Of a stretch of DNA of 64,000 bases, positions 33,351 to 45,088 are shown one piece after another. The notes under the pieces were generated by a model. It was given only the letters and a program-made list of their open reading frames with translations, was not told where the DNA came from and did not search any database. The stretch comes from Dendrocalamus latiflorus. Taxonomy: Eukaryota > Streptophyta > Magnoliopsida > Poales > Poaceae. The stretch is from positions 23,812,227-23,876,226 of the forward strand of contig CM029671.1 of the NCBI GenBank assembly GCA_017311315.1. Direction: 5' to 3'. How positions within the stretch are numbered: position 1 is the stretch's first letter; each line of letters begins with the position of its first letter. The position numbers and the translations under genes were made by a program.

Positions 33351-34877
33351 CCTCATAAATCTTAGGACAGTCGGTCGAACAAAAATTATCTACTATCCGC
33401 TTTTTTACACACATACACAGGACACTGAACAATAAGGGTGTAATCAGAATAAACACGAAGAGACTAATCATCGAGATGTCAAAGGAAGAACGCTCGGTAT
33501 TCTCCACTCATTTAGATGCAGCAATCTAACTATCTGTTATCTTGTTCCTAAGTGAAACTACAACAGACTTTCTCATTTCACTTGACGTACGGATATATGC
33601 GGTCAAATATCATTCATCCTATATCCTATTCTATATTTTTTTCTTTAGAGTTGGAGTCAAACATAAATATTATCGGATATTTATTTAGCCATTTCGTATT
33701 CGTTTTATAAATCTTCGATCGATCGAACGAAAATTATCCATCCTATTTATATCTCTAACCTCAACCACTAGTATCACTTTCAAGCATGGTGGCGTGTGTG
33801 ATGCCTGCTGTGACGGACGCCACAAAACAAACCACAGCGCGCGCGGCTGCGGTTTGCGTCGCCTACCTCCTCGGCTCCTCGCATCTCCATCATGAAAGCG
33901 CGCGTACGGAATCTATCAGGAAAGCCGTGAGGAGTTTGATGGCCGGTGGCAGAATAACACTGGTGGACTGTCATTCTGAAGCACGGGTTTGGCAGCGGAT
34001 TGCGTCGACGGCTCGCAATGGAGCAAAAGCTGCCCTCCATAACCCCTGGGGTTGGCCACTTGATACACTGGCAGCTCACCGGTTTATTCTCCTGGACAAG
34101 AATACGGCATTATTCTTTTTGTATTTTTAACGGTTTTTACTTATCTCAACAATCATTATTCATTAGACTAATAAATCATAACTAAAAAGAACATGCCATA
34201 CATTCCCTCCGTTGCAAAATGCAGGACATTTCAACTGTACACAGATTAAGAAAGTTACAAATGATTGATCTAACCACCGAAAAAATTGTTGGAATGGGAG
34301 TGAATGTCTAGTGTGTGTAGTCATAAATATTGAGGAGAGATTGAACAGCCTCATAAATTTAGCATGCACCGATGCACACCCTACATGGTGCAACCACACT
34401 AGGAACATCTGTATGCCCTCCATCCTCTAGCAGAATATAAACAAACAACCTTTGAAACGAGCACAGAAGACATAATTCCCTGCAGCAGTCACAGCGTCGG
34501 AGCATACAACTTTTATGAAACCGCGACGCAAAAAACTATATAGTTTCCACCGTGACACAAGAAAACTTCCATAGACCATAGGCAGTCTTCGATAATAATG
34601 CTCAGGCATGCACTCCAGTGTATAGTTCCACCGTTCCAAACCAATTATTGATATGATATCAAGCAGAGGGCATAAAACCATAGAAAGTACAGGGTCCCAA
34701 ATGTCATGATATGGTAGTGGTAATCAGATATGCTACACCCAGCACTTGTGTTACTTCGGCAAAAGCCAGCTCAAGCTAGGTGAATGTCTCCGTAGCATTC
34801 CTTCTCAATACATGTCTTTTCTAGTTTTAATTTGATATATAATGGATAGGCCATTTCGTGGCCTTCACTTGAGGAAG
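33350..34877. other. Intergenic plus probable eIF5A 3' UTR
   Basis: The eIF5A 3' UTR must start at 34877 and run leftward; no unambiguous AATAAA signal was identified on the minus strand. A frame at 33786-34130 (114 codons, plus) has no recognised family. 34203-34240 starts 'tccctccgttgcaaaatg', resembling one end of a Stowaway MITE without its partner. Confidence 0.45.
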
Positions 34878-35304
34878 CTACTTGGGGCCAATGTCCTTCA
34901 GTGCACAAATCTGCTCCTCCCCCATGGCAGACATGACGGTCACCACAAGGTCCTTCCCTTCCCCAAATCCAGCCTGAATCTGAATTACCAAGCTGATTTT
35001 ATCAATTAAACATTTTGGTCGATTCTTATCACACAGAAAGCAATGACTGGAAGCAGAAATATCATAAGTGGATCAAGAATGCACAACTGACGAAGCAGAA
35101 GTAAACATGACAGTACAATAGAGGTGGAAAGAAAACCGCATTACTTCCAGGCAGATATATGACAAGTCAAATAAACCAAGAATGCACAAATGATGAAGCA
35201 AAAAGGAACTCGTTAGTGTGGCAACTATGGACCTTTATACAATATATGGCAACCATGTAGGATCACTTTAAAGAATGAAAGGAATCTCATATTTGATGCT
35301 TCCT

Positions 35305-35361
<57 letters not shown>

Positions 35362-37996
35362 CAGAACAACGGAGGGTTACCGAACATAAAAATGGGTACA
35401 CAGTAAATATCTAGCCTTCCTCTAGTTTTTACGCCAGTTATTTCAGAAGAATGCACTCAAGTTCCTACTACCCATATGAACATCAAATCAACAAATCCAG
35501 ATATTTGGAGGAAAAGGTAACATGGAAAGACTGAAATATACAAGACAGCAATCATACAGATGGCTTATTATTGTACAGAAAAATAATATCCAAATAAAAT
35601 AGATAACTACGATCAGAAATATCAACAGCAGTTGCCATATTTAAAGGTACATAAAGAACTAATAGAAATTGGATGTAATAATTCCTATTGATCCAAGAGG
35701 ATCGCATAAAGAACCAAACAGATGATTAAGGATGCAGCCATATCATGCATATAGCCATATACACACATATAATAGAAGTAAAGATGCTTAGATGCTTAAA
35801 AATTTGTCAAACAAACCTGGCCCAGGAGATTCTCATCAGTTGGGAGTCTAAGATCATCCTTAGTGCTACCATTCTCAGTAAGAAGGCTCACCTGAAAGAA
35901 ATAACATGATAAATATTGAATCTAACATTTATTCACAAAATAAGACACTTTCGCTGATTACTAGAACATACAAATCCATCCTCTGATATGTCAATCAGCT
36001 GGTACTCAGTACGATTCACATGTGGAACCTGAAAAACAAGGAATGGTGAGCTAATTACGAACTGAATCAATGAAAGGTCTTAACTAAACAGTTAGAAATC
36101 ATGACTTACATCACAGTTATGGGATGAAGGAACAATATCCTCAAGCTTTTTACCATTGAATACATCTATGGCAACAAAGTGGCACTTAGCATGACCATGC
36201 TTACCAGTCTTCGAGGTAGAAACCTCCACCACCTGTAGCACACATTTATTCAGTTACTTGGGCAAATAAACGCCACATAACTTCAGACTTCAGCCTGAGA
36301 AATGTATTACCGATACCACTCAAAACCATCAGAGCTTAAAAAAAGCACAAGACAAGGAAATGTATATACATAAAGTGAGCGCAACCGTCACCTTATGATA
36401 CTGCGATACCTCTCTTACATAGTGCACAAGTGCACAGCAAGGTAATTAAACAGGGATGTATTTGTAAATTTTGGGTTTTTGGGTCAGTTACCCATTTTTG
36501 CCATGACATAAGAAGAATGTTTAGGGGCAATGTTTTAAGCTCTCTGCTCACATGGCAGGATGTAGGCTTCAAGTTTTTGCCTTGTAGGTTTTATTACAAG
36601 GATCTCGTTTCTTTGACCTTGAGGAGGTTTCATTTGTAGCCTACTCCAACTTGTTTGGGACAAAAAACTTTATTGTTATTGGGTCAGTTACCCGTTTGGT
36701 CATTTCAACTTCTTTCAGAAAAAGAGAACGAAATTTATTATTAAGGCTTTTCTTGAGAACCTTGGATTTCTTTCTTTGGCAATGGATTTGCCAAAGAACT
36801 TTGTTTTGTCCAATCCTTTGGTTTATCTACGTACAGGAAGCTTAACATCCCCATCCTAGTCAATCCAAATATGCCCAACGAGTCTCTTTGCACTTCAAAT
36901 ACAACCTTGCATTTCCAACATGGAATGGACTAAACTCGCCCCTGTCCAAACAGAATTTACAAGACCTAAGCGGATTTTTTTGGTACCAAGCTAATTTCTC
37001 CTACCTCTGCAAATCCATAGGAAAGCATTATCCTTTTATTATTATTATGGGGATAACCGCTTACATCTCCGGCCTCTACCATCAGGAGATGATAGACAAA
37101 CCAAGTTCCAGCCAGCAACAGGAAACAGGAAAACATTACCTAGAGTTAAAGTGATTTTTTACCTCCACGCCCAGCTTGACTACAGAAATGACGGACATTC
37201 TGACCAAGCTTAGCTGTACAGGACATGGCATGTTTCTCATAGCATATGTTATTTGTTTGGTTCACAATAAAGCTGAATATTTCTTCCACAATCAAATCAA
37301 ATCGTCTGGCTAAGAGAAGAAGTATCTATTCTGCTGTTGTAGGCACAACCCTCATAATAATCATATAAGGAAAAGAGTTTTCTGAAGGAGCCAACTGGTC
37401 CCTTGACATGGTAAAATAGTTTTTCCCCGTCCAAAATAAAAACATCCACCCTTTTGCTCTGGACTCACCTACTAGTTTTGAGCAGGTTCACATCTTTCAA
37501 AGGCTAATCCACAACAATACAGAAGTCTGAAGAGCACAACGAGCTAACCGCCGGAAACTGAAAACAAGACTCAATAGAACATATCTCCATGGTGGCACCA
37601 CACCTCTCACATTGCATTACGTCTCTCATTACTGCCCCCCCCCCCCCCCCTCACTAATTCGTCAGGAATTGATCACCCAGATCCACAAGAACCATCCCCA
37701 CATACCGGTCAACTATTCAGTCACAGATAACAATAACAGTATCCTGTAAACTATTCACATATAACAATACACAAGCATTCCATCACAGTATGACCAGAAA
37801 CAACTTCGCTCATGCACGTCGAGACTGCAATTGCACATCATCATCAAATCGAGATTAAACAAAAGTATACCTTGCAGGGGCGGTTCTTGATGACGATGTA
37901 GCCGTTCTTGCGGATGGTGCCGGCCTGCTGCGGGTAGGTCTTGGACGCCCCCGCGTCGGCCTTCGACTCGAAGTGGTGCTCCTCCGAGTCCGACAT
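34878..37996 (-). CDS. Translation factor eIF5A, 5 coding exons
   Basis: Predicted 160-aa eIF5A, a cytosolic hypusine-containing factor that helps ribosomes through elongation (notably at stalling motifs) and termination. Coding exons: 37996-37871, 36232-36110, 36028-35972, 35891-35817, 34979-34878. All introns are GT-AG and phase 0. Seen: N-terminus [29 protein letters not shown]; the hypusination loop [12 protein letters not shown] with the modified Lys near residue 53; [16 protein letters not shown]; and the C-terminal OB-fold part ending ALKDIGPK. The length matches plant eIF5A (about 159-161 aa) and no catalytic or structural residue appears lost. Intron 1 is 1638 bp and carries a SINE-like insertion and a C16 run; intron 4 carries a (GA)n tract. 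A further 5' UTR intron lies at 38013-38167. Confidence 0.96.
35310..35360. repeat. (GA)n microsatellite in eIF5A intron 4
   Basis: An AG dinucleotide run of about 25 units. Confidence 0.97.
36494..36678 (+). mobile_element. SINE-like insertion in eIF5A intron 1
   Basis: A 185-bp insertion flanked by a perfect 15-bp direct repeat, ttgggtcagttaccc, at 36479-36493 and 36679-36693. The 3' part reads ctactccaacttgtttggg, then acaaaaaactttattgttatt, resembling the tail of grass Au-type SINEs (cttgtttgggactaaa...ttgttgttg). A weak B-box-like ggcttcaagttt lies at about 36567-36578. A long target duplication with a T-rich simple 3' tail indicates LINE-driven insertion. It is antisense to eIF5A. Confidence 0.75.
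37635..37650. repeat. C16 homopolymer in eIF5A intron 1
   Basis: Sixteen consecutive C residues, a likely site of length variation or sequencing error. Confidence 0.95.
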
Positions 37997-38012
37997 GACG
38001 ATCTTAGCTTCC

Positions 38013-38270
38013 CTGAACAAACCAAATCCAAGAAAAAAATCAACAAATTGACCTTCTATTCCCTAATATTTTAGCACCAAGAAAGTTCCAAATCGAGAAG
38101 CCGAGCTACTAGAACAACTGAGCTACTAAATTCGGAACTAAATCCGAGTGGAGTCCCCCAAATTTACCTGGTTTGGATAGATCACGATGAGGAGGAGAGA
38201 GAGAGGGGGACGCTGTGCTGATGATAAGTGATATATGCGAATCCTAGGGTGTGAGTACATTTATACTGCT
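38013..38270 (-). promoter_or_regulatory. eIF5A promoter, first UTR exon and 5' UTR intron
   Basis: On the minus strand a TATA box (gcagtataaatgt) lies at 38259-38265. About 30 bases on, transcription would start near 38230 and run through a CT-rich leader (ctctctctcctcctcatcg). A donor CAG|GTAAAT at 38168/38167 pairs with an acceptor ttgttcag at 38014-38013, giving a 155-bp leader intron (38013-38167) before the ATG. A leader intron with a CT-rich leader is common in highly expressed plant translation genes. The transcription start is inferred. Confidence 0.6.
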
Positions 38271-38865
38271 AACAACGCGTGCGCCTGCCGCTTCTACCCC
38301 ACTCCAGGGTACGCGTGACAATGACAGTGGGTCCAGAGATCAATCGGGTCCACGTGTCAGTGGAGTTGGTGACTGTTCGATTCAGGAGGATCGGAGCCGT
38401 CGCTTTGGTCTTGGGATCCGGGCACGTGTACGGCTGCGGAGGCGGGGCATTTCCTCGCGTTCGAACCACGCCATGGGCGGCTCAAAAGCATCTTTCCTCC
38501 TGTTCTTTATTTGCTTTTTTTTGGGCCACGATCGTTCCAGCGTCGGCCTTTTGGCTTTCAGAAAATTTGTCGCTTCTTAATTTTGGCTTTTTAATTTTTT
38601 TATCTTTACGTTTCAGTTTTTCTTTTTAATTTTGTTTTAATTGGATTACTTTGAAAAAAAAGTTAACAACCATTACAATATAGTTTTAGCTAAAAATTAA
38701 CAGTTAAAATTCTGAAACCGCTAAAAAAGCCGGATCAAAGACCTTTGTGTTTCTTTGTACCTTCTTTTTGCTGATCGGTGATAAGAAAAACTCAAATCAA
38801 TCTCTGATTCCGATCGGATTGGGATTCCCTGGGGAGACCTCACAGCCGCACTGCCCCGGCGTTTA
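38271..38865. other. Upstream flank of eIF5A, no gene
   Basis: 38271-38480 is GC-rich and likely includes proximal promoter. Overlapping frames on both strands lack domains. The remainder is T-rich. Confidence 0.5.
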
Positions 38866-39060
38866 GGCCAGTCTCAGTGGAGGTTTCATATCTCAGTTTT
38901 TAACATATCTATATTTTGGAAATAGTGTAGAAGGGTTTTATCCCTATGAAACTCTTTCTACTCCCATGCAACTTTTATCATCTCTCTCTTCATCAATACA
39001 GTGCCATGTCAGCGTATTTAATGCCCATGAAACTCCATGAAACCCCCACTGAGACTGGCC
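38866..39060. mobile_element. MITE with 24-bp terminal inverted repeats
   Basis: A 195-bp element. The left end ggccagtctcagtggaggtt and the right end, read inward as ggccagtctcagtgggggtt, differ by one base over about 24 bp. The flanks read TTA on the left and TAA on the right, so the duplication is TA or is absorbed in the TIR; the superfamily is therefore not decided. It lies about 600 bp upstream of the eIF5A TATA box. Confidence 0.82.
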
Positions 39061-39400
39061 TAAGCCCCCAATTGAAAGTGTGTCAACTAATAGGATTGTG
39101 TAGTAGAGCGGGCGACGAAACCTAGGATACAGGCATACAGCTGATGCATTTAGTCCCAACTATATTACTCCAGCAACAGCCCAACTTGATTTCAAAAAAG
39201 AAAGAAAAAAACAACTTTCTTTTGAGTCTCAAAGATGAGATCTCATTGCCATTGATCGTTCAAAACAGGCGTACAAGAACCAGGGTTGGGTGAAGACGAA
39301 GCACTCATCGGAATCGTACGTCAAACTCAGGTGAACATGTCCATGTGACTTGCATTTTTGCTGTTGGGAGGTATGAATATCGGGTGCGTATCATGCGCAA
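39061..39400. other. Intergenic, no gene
   Basis: Spacer between the MITE and the fold-back element. No recognisable feature. Confidence 0.6.
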
Positions 39401-39745
39401 ATATCCTAAGTGTTGCAAATGCCCTAAAAATCGGTCTATAAGTTTTGAAAATTTCTCAAAAAAATTATTAGAGGGAGAATAGATCATGTTATATAGCCAC
39501 ACAAAATTTCAAGAGCAGACTCAATTGCATGTGCAAGATATAAAAAGACAAATACTTAGTAAATAGTGCATAATCACTATTCACTAATTATTTATCTTTT
39601 TCATATCTCACAAATGAGAATGAGTTTTCAGTTGAAATTTTGTAGAGATGTATAGTCTCACCTCCCCTAACTATAATAATTTTTTGAGAAATTTTGAGAA
39701 CTCATACAGCGATTTTCACGATATATGTAACACTTACAAGGCATA
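39401..39745. mobile_element. Fold-back (hairpin) MITE, about 345 bp
   Basis: The two halves are diverged inverted copies meeting at the near-palindrome aatagtgcataatcactatt (39562-39581). Arm phrases that pair: 'taagtgttgcaaatgcc' with the reverse complement of 'ggcatatacac..cttacaa' near 39731-39745, 'gaaaatttctcaaaaaaatta' with 'taattttttgagaaattttg', and 'acaaaatttcaa' with 'ttgaaattttgt'. A transcript would form a long imperfect hairpin. No target duplication was resolved. Confidence 0.7.
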
Positions 39746-41638
39746 TACACAAGATATGTTCCCATGAATATCTGGTAACACTATTCACCTTGTCAAATAC
39801 CATGTTTAAATTGTAATGCATTGACATGTGAGACCAATTCAGGCTTGATATTTACGGGGCACAACCCTATATTCAATCTTAACCATGGTTGATATTAAAA
39901 TTTTCTAACAGACAATCTTAACCATGCTTTTGTCTTCGGCTTCTCTGGAAGTCGAAATAAATGAAATGACTTCTCTAAGATGCTTCTCTAAACATTCTCC
40001 CAGGCCTAAAACTATGTATGTTGTCCGTCATCGTTTCAAAAAACACAGACAAAAATTATCAGCCATAGCCAGAGCCATCAACCGTATGGCATATTCTTTG
40101 CGGCTTCTAAAAGCGGTTTTTGGCTATTGCTATAGTACCTAGCTTTCAAATGAAGTATTTTCTCAAGACAGGGTCTATAAGTTAATTGCAGTAAACGTTA
40201 AAAGCCTAACAACTGTACCAGGTAAAATCGCAATCGAGTATCAAGAAAAGACGGGGTCCTATATTCATTTGCATTGTCCGTGTTGTGTTAACCTATCTTT
40301 TATTTTTAAAATTTAATTATGCTAGAAAAGATACCAGCAGTTATAGTGTAAAATAAATAACTATAATACAAAATAAACCATAAACCATAAAAAAATCAAA
40401 TGAGCACGGAAAGAGCACTAGAAGTCTAGAGGGAATAGCAGGACGGAGCTTCAGGTGAGCGAACCTGGGCAAGCAGCCCGTTTTGGCATCTGTAAACGCA
40501 TAACTAAGAAGCTCGTAGCTTAGTACTACACATTAGGCTAAAAAGCATCATTTTGTAATTTTAAAGCTTAATTTTCCAATGTTGATGTTTCACCTCTATA
40601 TGTTCGTTGTCGTGCAGAACGTTCTCGATTCCTCGCGAAGTGTACTACACTAAAAAAGATCATGCTTCACATTTTCTTCATCCTCGACGCCAACAGAAGA
40701 AGCATTCCCTCCCTCTTGGTCCAGCAACAACCCCACCCACTAACCAACTACACATTGCCAACAACAAACTAACCTGACAACGAAGCCTAACACTCACCTA
40801 CACTGCGGTCTCAGATGTCAAGCCGATCACATCATCTTTCCGGTTCTTCTCCCTCTCCTCGCCCTCTTCTTCTTGAACCGTTTACATAATTAGCATTGTA
40901 GCACAGTTATTTTTTTAAAAAAATTAGCATTCAGATATCTATTTTTATAAAATAGCTCCGTTCCCGAGCTCGGTAGACGCGACAGACGATACGTGTCACC
41001 TACCATACCACCATAGCTCAGCAGGTTATCTACAATGCGATACGGCGTGAGCACGGCAAGAGCTGGCTCGGCTGGAGCGCTTGCAAGCCCTGTAGGGCTG
41101 CTGAGCACACCCAGGCTCGACAACTCCTGCTGAGGTCCCTTGGCTCAGCAGGAGCTGCCGAGCTATCTGACTCGGTAGCTCTCATGTCAAGTGCGACACA
41201 ACATGCTTGGCAGTGATTCCTGTTGTTTTCGGAAGGGCTTGGCGTTGCCCCCCTCCCACGCCCGCATGCACCCACGTGGTTCTGTCAGTCGCTAACAACT
41301 CCCCATGCGCATAAAATAACTGGCATCCCTCTCCGTCCTCTTATCCAAAGCCGCACAGTTGAGCATCTTCCCTACCGAGCGGGAGAGAGCCGAGGGAGAA
41401 GAAAGAAAGAGAAAATAGAAGCGGGTTTAAATGAGTTTTTCGAGGTGGTTTTGCTGCGGTTTAGGGGATTTCACAGTTAGACTTAGTGTAGATCTGGTGA
41501 AAACTCTTAAGAAAAGGTATGTTTCATTCGCCTGTAAGTAATACGTATAATATGTCATTAATATTTTATTAGCGTAACGGTGGTTTAGTTGTATAGAATA
41601 CGTTTGGTAACCATGTTTAGCTGATGTATGTATTTAGT
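39746..41638. other. Intergenic up to the assembly gap, no gene
   Basis: A truncated family A repeat lies at 40110-40235. 40980-41290 is a GC-rich block with repeated gctcagcagg/ctcggctg phrases. No supported coding sequence. Confidence 0.5.
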
Positions 41639-41738
41639 NNNNNNNNNNNNNNNNNNNNNNNNNNNNNNNNNNNNNNNNNNNNNNNNNNNNNNNNNNNNNN
41701 NNNNNNNNNNNNNNNNNNNNNNNNNNNNNNNNNNNNNN
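41639..41738. other. Assembly gap (100 N)
   Basis: Exactly 100 N, the usual placeholder for a gap of unknown size. Tandem 270-bp repeats start right after it. Confidence 0.99.
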
Positions 41739-42365
41739 TCATGTGGATGATATTTTATAATTAGTCATGTTAATAATGTATTAGTGGTGGTAATGACGAT
41801 TCTTTATAAATAGCTGAAGAAATACGTACTATTATTTGTATTGTTCCCATTGGCTTTGCAAATTAGGAAATATGTATATACGTGTGCACACGCGCACACA
41901 CACATTGTTTTAGTGCCATTGCAAATAATGTAAAAAAAATATGTGTACCTATATTATTAGCATATGGCCGTAGGCATTGGTAGCTTAGCTATGTACATAT
42001 GAATGATTATTTTGTATAATGTTTAGTTATATTTAGCACCGTCTGATATAAGTGTATTTCGTCTATATTGGTGGTAGGTATCTGATGTCAGATATGCACT
42101 GTTATTTATATTGTTGTCGTTGCCTTTACAAATTAGGAAATATGTAAGTACGTATGCACAATTATGTGCATTGCTTTGGTGCTATTGCAAATAATATATA
42201 AAATATCAGTGAACCAGTATTATTAGCACATGGCCATATGCATAATTGGTAGCTCATCTATATACGTGTGCGTGATTATTTAGTATTATGTTAGTTGTAT
42301 TTAACATCATCTGAAATAAGTGCATTTTGTCTGTATTGGTGGTAGGTACCTGATGTTGGATATAG
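41739..42365. repeat. Diverged tandem repeat, about 270-bp period
   Basis: The anchor aattaggaaatatgta occurs at 41861 and 42131, a period of 270. Successive landmarks repeat in order: 'gtgccattgcaaataatgta' and 'gtgctattgcaaataatata', 'attagcatatggcc' and 'attagcacatggcc', 'tattggtggtaggtatctgatgt' and 'tattggtggtaggtacctgatgt'. A partial earlier copy abuts the gap (attagtggtggtaatgacg at 41781). Confidence 0.82.
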
Positions 42366-43471
42366 AACATTTGTTCGTGTTCTACGGGGACGGAGTCGTA
42401 CGGGACGGTTTGACATCCTTGCCTCCGCGTGTGTTAGCGCCCTCTTTAGGCTACACAGCTGGGCCTCTATGGGCACTGTTTTTTGAAAATAAAGAAACGA
42501 CGGTTCAGCTTCTCTGTCTCTGTGTGCATTAGCTCCCTGCTTAGTGGGTCGTGATCTTGACACGCACATCACTTTTCATCCATCACTAATGCTCCCTCCC
42601 CTGATCAACTGCTGCTACTAGATGCGATGACTTGTATGTACTCATGAAATGACATTGCTAGGCAATCTCTTCTGAGAAGCAGATGTTGAGAAAAACTAGG
42701 CTATCTCTTCTGAGAAGCTGATGTTGATAAAATATGTTTTTCCTTTTTTGTCATTAGCAATAATATTTGCAAAGTTTGGAACTAAAGAAAGTTTCTTTTG
42801 ATTTTTAAGAAAGTAAATGCTGACTGTAAAAAGTGTCATAGATAGAAATCAATTGGTAAAGATGATTTTCCGTTGAAGTTTTCTTTTGCCGTGTTTATCT
42901 GATTCTATTGTGGTCGAAGTATTACATGTAATTGAACTATAAATGATTGTTTTGTGAGGATCCTGAGGTTTTGTGAATAGTATTAGGCTACTACTGCTGA
43001 TATATGCTTGCGATAGTTTGCTGCTAGTTGTGAGAATTTGGACAATGCTACAACATCAGGTCCTAAATTGCTTCAAGGAGTTGCAACATTTTTTTAAACC
43101 AAAGGCAGGAATTGTCAACATGATGTCTATGCTTCAGCTTCGAATGCAAATTTTGCTATACTCAATTCGGATGCATATGAGTTGGTGCAACGGAACCTAG
43201 GATAGTATCCTGGTCACCTTCTCTTTGTTGTTTGCTTGTCTGATGGCGAAGAGATAAAAAAAAGAAGGAAGTTTTCATGAAATTTGCGCAAAATGGCCCC
43301 CTGTTTCGTTTGTCTGATCTCTGACGTAGAAGTTTCCACGACATTTGAGCCGACGCGCGCATGCACACGTGCGAACGCACCTTTCTTTCTCCGTCCCACG
43401 GGTTGGTTCGTCAAGCCACGCCGTTCGCCTATTTCCCATTTGGCCCCGACGCCTCGGATCGGCCGACCCAG

Positions 43472-43509
<38 letters not shown>

Positions 43510-45088
43510 CAACGCCAGCTAAGCTCCGCACCCCTCCTTCGCTTGCCCCCTCCCCCTCCTCCATCACCGGCACAACCTTGCCGTCTTGCCACGCCGTCGT
43601 CCCCCACTCCCTCCGCCCAATCTAATATTCAGTGTGTCACCTCATCGAGCCTTTCTCTGTCACCGTCCACCACCTTCCGCCGCCACCTAACGCCCTCGGC
43701 CATCATCTAGGAGAGAGCAAGAGAGAGGATGTTATACCGTTACAATAATAACAGTATAGCATTTTCTCGTTTTCCCCTTTTATTTCTGTTTGCTTGACTG
43801 GGATAGATTGATAGACTCGCGCGTAGACCGTAGACGTACGTTATGTATGGGCCTTGTCAGCACGGGGATAAACATGCGTTGTTACGGTGGAGGAGGGCAG
43901 CAAAAATCAAAGGAGACAGGGGATCGAGGGTTCGAAAGCGAGCGGGTCTACCGTGCGCAGTTTCTCCGGTCGGAGTAGTGTAGTAGTGCTCCTTACGGGT
44001 TTGATTCCAGCTGCTCGATGATCGTTGCTGCCGGCCTGGATCATGATCTCATGAGCTTTCTGTTCAACTTTGGTCTCCCATGGATGCCCATGAAGCATGT
44101 ATGTATCTGTGCTGTGCCAACGGCCTGTGCTGCTTGATAGAATAAATCATGTGCATGTAGTTGGTTATCTCTTTTCAGTTAGCTGCATGGGAGCATCTAG
44201 TCTTAGGTTGTTACATTCGCTGAGATTTCGCAGTTTCTGTTGACAGTGCATGACTCTGAATAATGGGCGCGTAGTAGTGGAGGAAGTGCCGAGATTAGCT
44301 CTGGCTGCCCACGGTTTTAGGACAATCGTTGAGCCCTGTAATCACAGATTGTATTATCTATATATTGCATGAAAAGCTGCCGCTTCCACAGCACCTCGAG
44401 TGAGTTCAGTGTGTATTTGGGACAGCTCCGTTTTCTGACGAGAATCCGGCAATCGCTGCTTTCTCTGAAGAAAATCCGGCACGCACTGTCTACTCTGAAG
44501 AAAATCCGGCACGCTGTAGTTTCCGTCAGGCGACTGAATTTCTGTCACTGCTCTGTAAAAGCTGAAGAGTTGGCTGATATATTTTCCTTTTCCAAGATAT
44601 ATGTCATGTTCAGTTCCATTTCCTAAAAAACTCAGATATCATGTGCACAGAAATAGGGATTGAAACCTTTTGACCACTCGCTGTCTGATCTTTGACCGTA
44701 TCCCTTGGAGTGCAGTGATGAGCAGAGGCGTCATGGTTACAAGAAAGCGAGCGCAGAAAGATAGCATTGCCATCGCTTCTACATGCCTACGATCATACTG
44801 TTCCCGGCGTTACCACTACTACGAGCATTTGCATGACATGGAAAAAAGCAAAAGCTCCTCGTTTGCACGACGAATGTACAATGATACTGCCTCGCCTATA
44901 CAAGAACAGATGTACTGTGGACAACCAAAACTTTCTTCTTTGTCTCGATTCCTCCTACTTGTGTTATTCACATCAAGAATTTAACGGCAAATCAACTAAA
45001 AAAACTAAGCGACCAAGATTTTTGTAAAGAAAGAACCAATCTGTTGTTTGCTTCGTAACCTTAAAACCTATGTGAGTTCAATTTGGGT
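42366..45088. other. Intergenic, no supported gene, probable receptor-kinase 3' flank
   Basis: Includes (TC)n at 43475-43506 inside a CT-rich block, 30-bp tandem units at 44440-44525, and otherwise unremarkable sequence. The receptor-kinase 3' UTR would extend left from 45088. Frames at 43214-43710 run on both strands through CT-rich DNA and are compositional. Confidence 0.45.
44440..44525. repeat. Tandem repeat, 30-bp unit
   Basis: Two close copies and one diverged copy of a unit containing ctctgaagaaaatccggcac. Confidence 0.8.

Noticed and set aside
33786..34130. 114-codon plus-strand frame with a comparable minus-strand frame
   Set aside because: Open on both strands without motifs; could not be supported as a gene.
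34203..34240. Stowaway-like end (tccctccgttgcaaaatg)
   Set aside because: No opposite TIR or TA duplication found; may be a truncated copy or chance.
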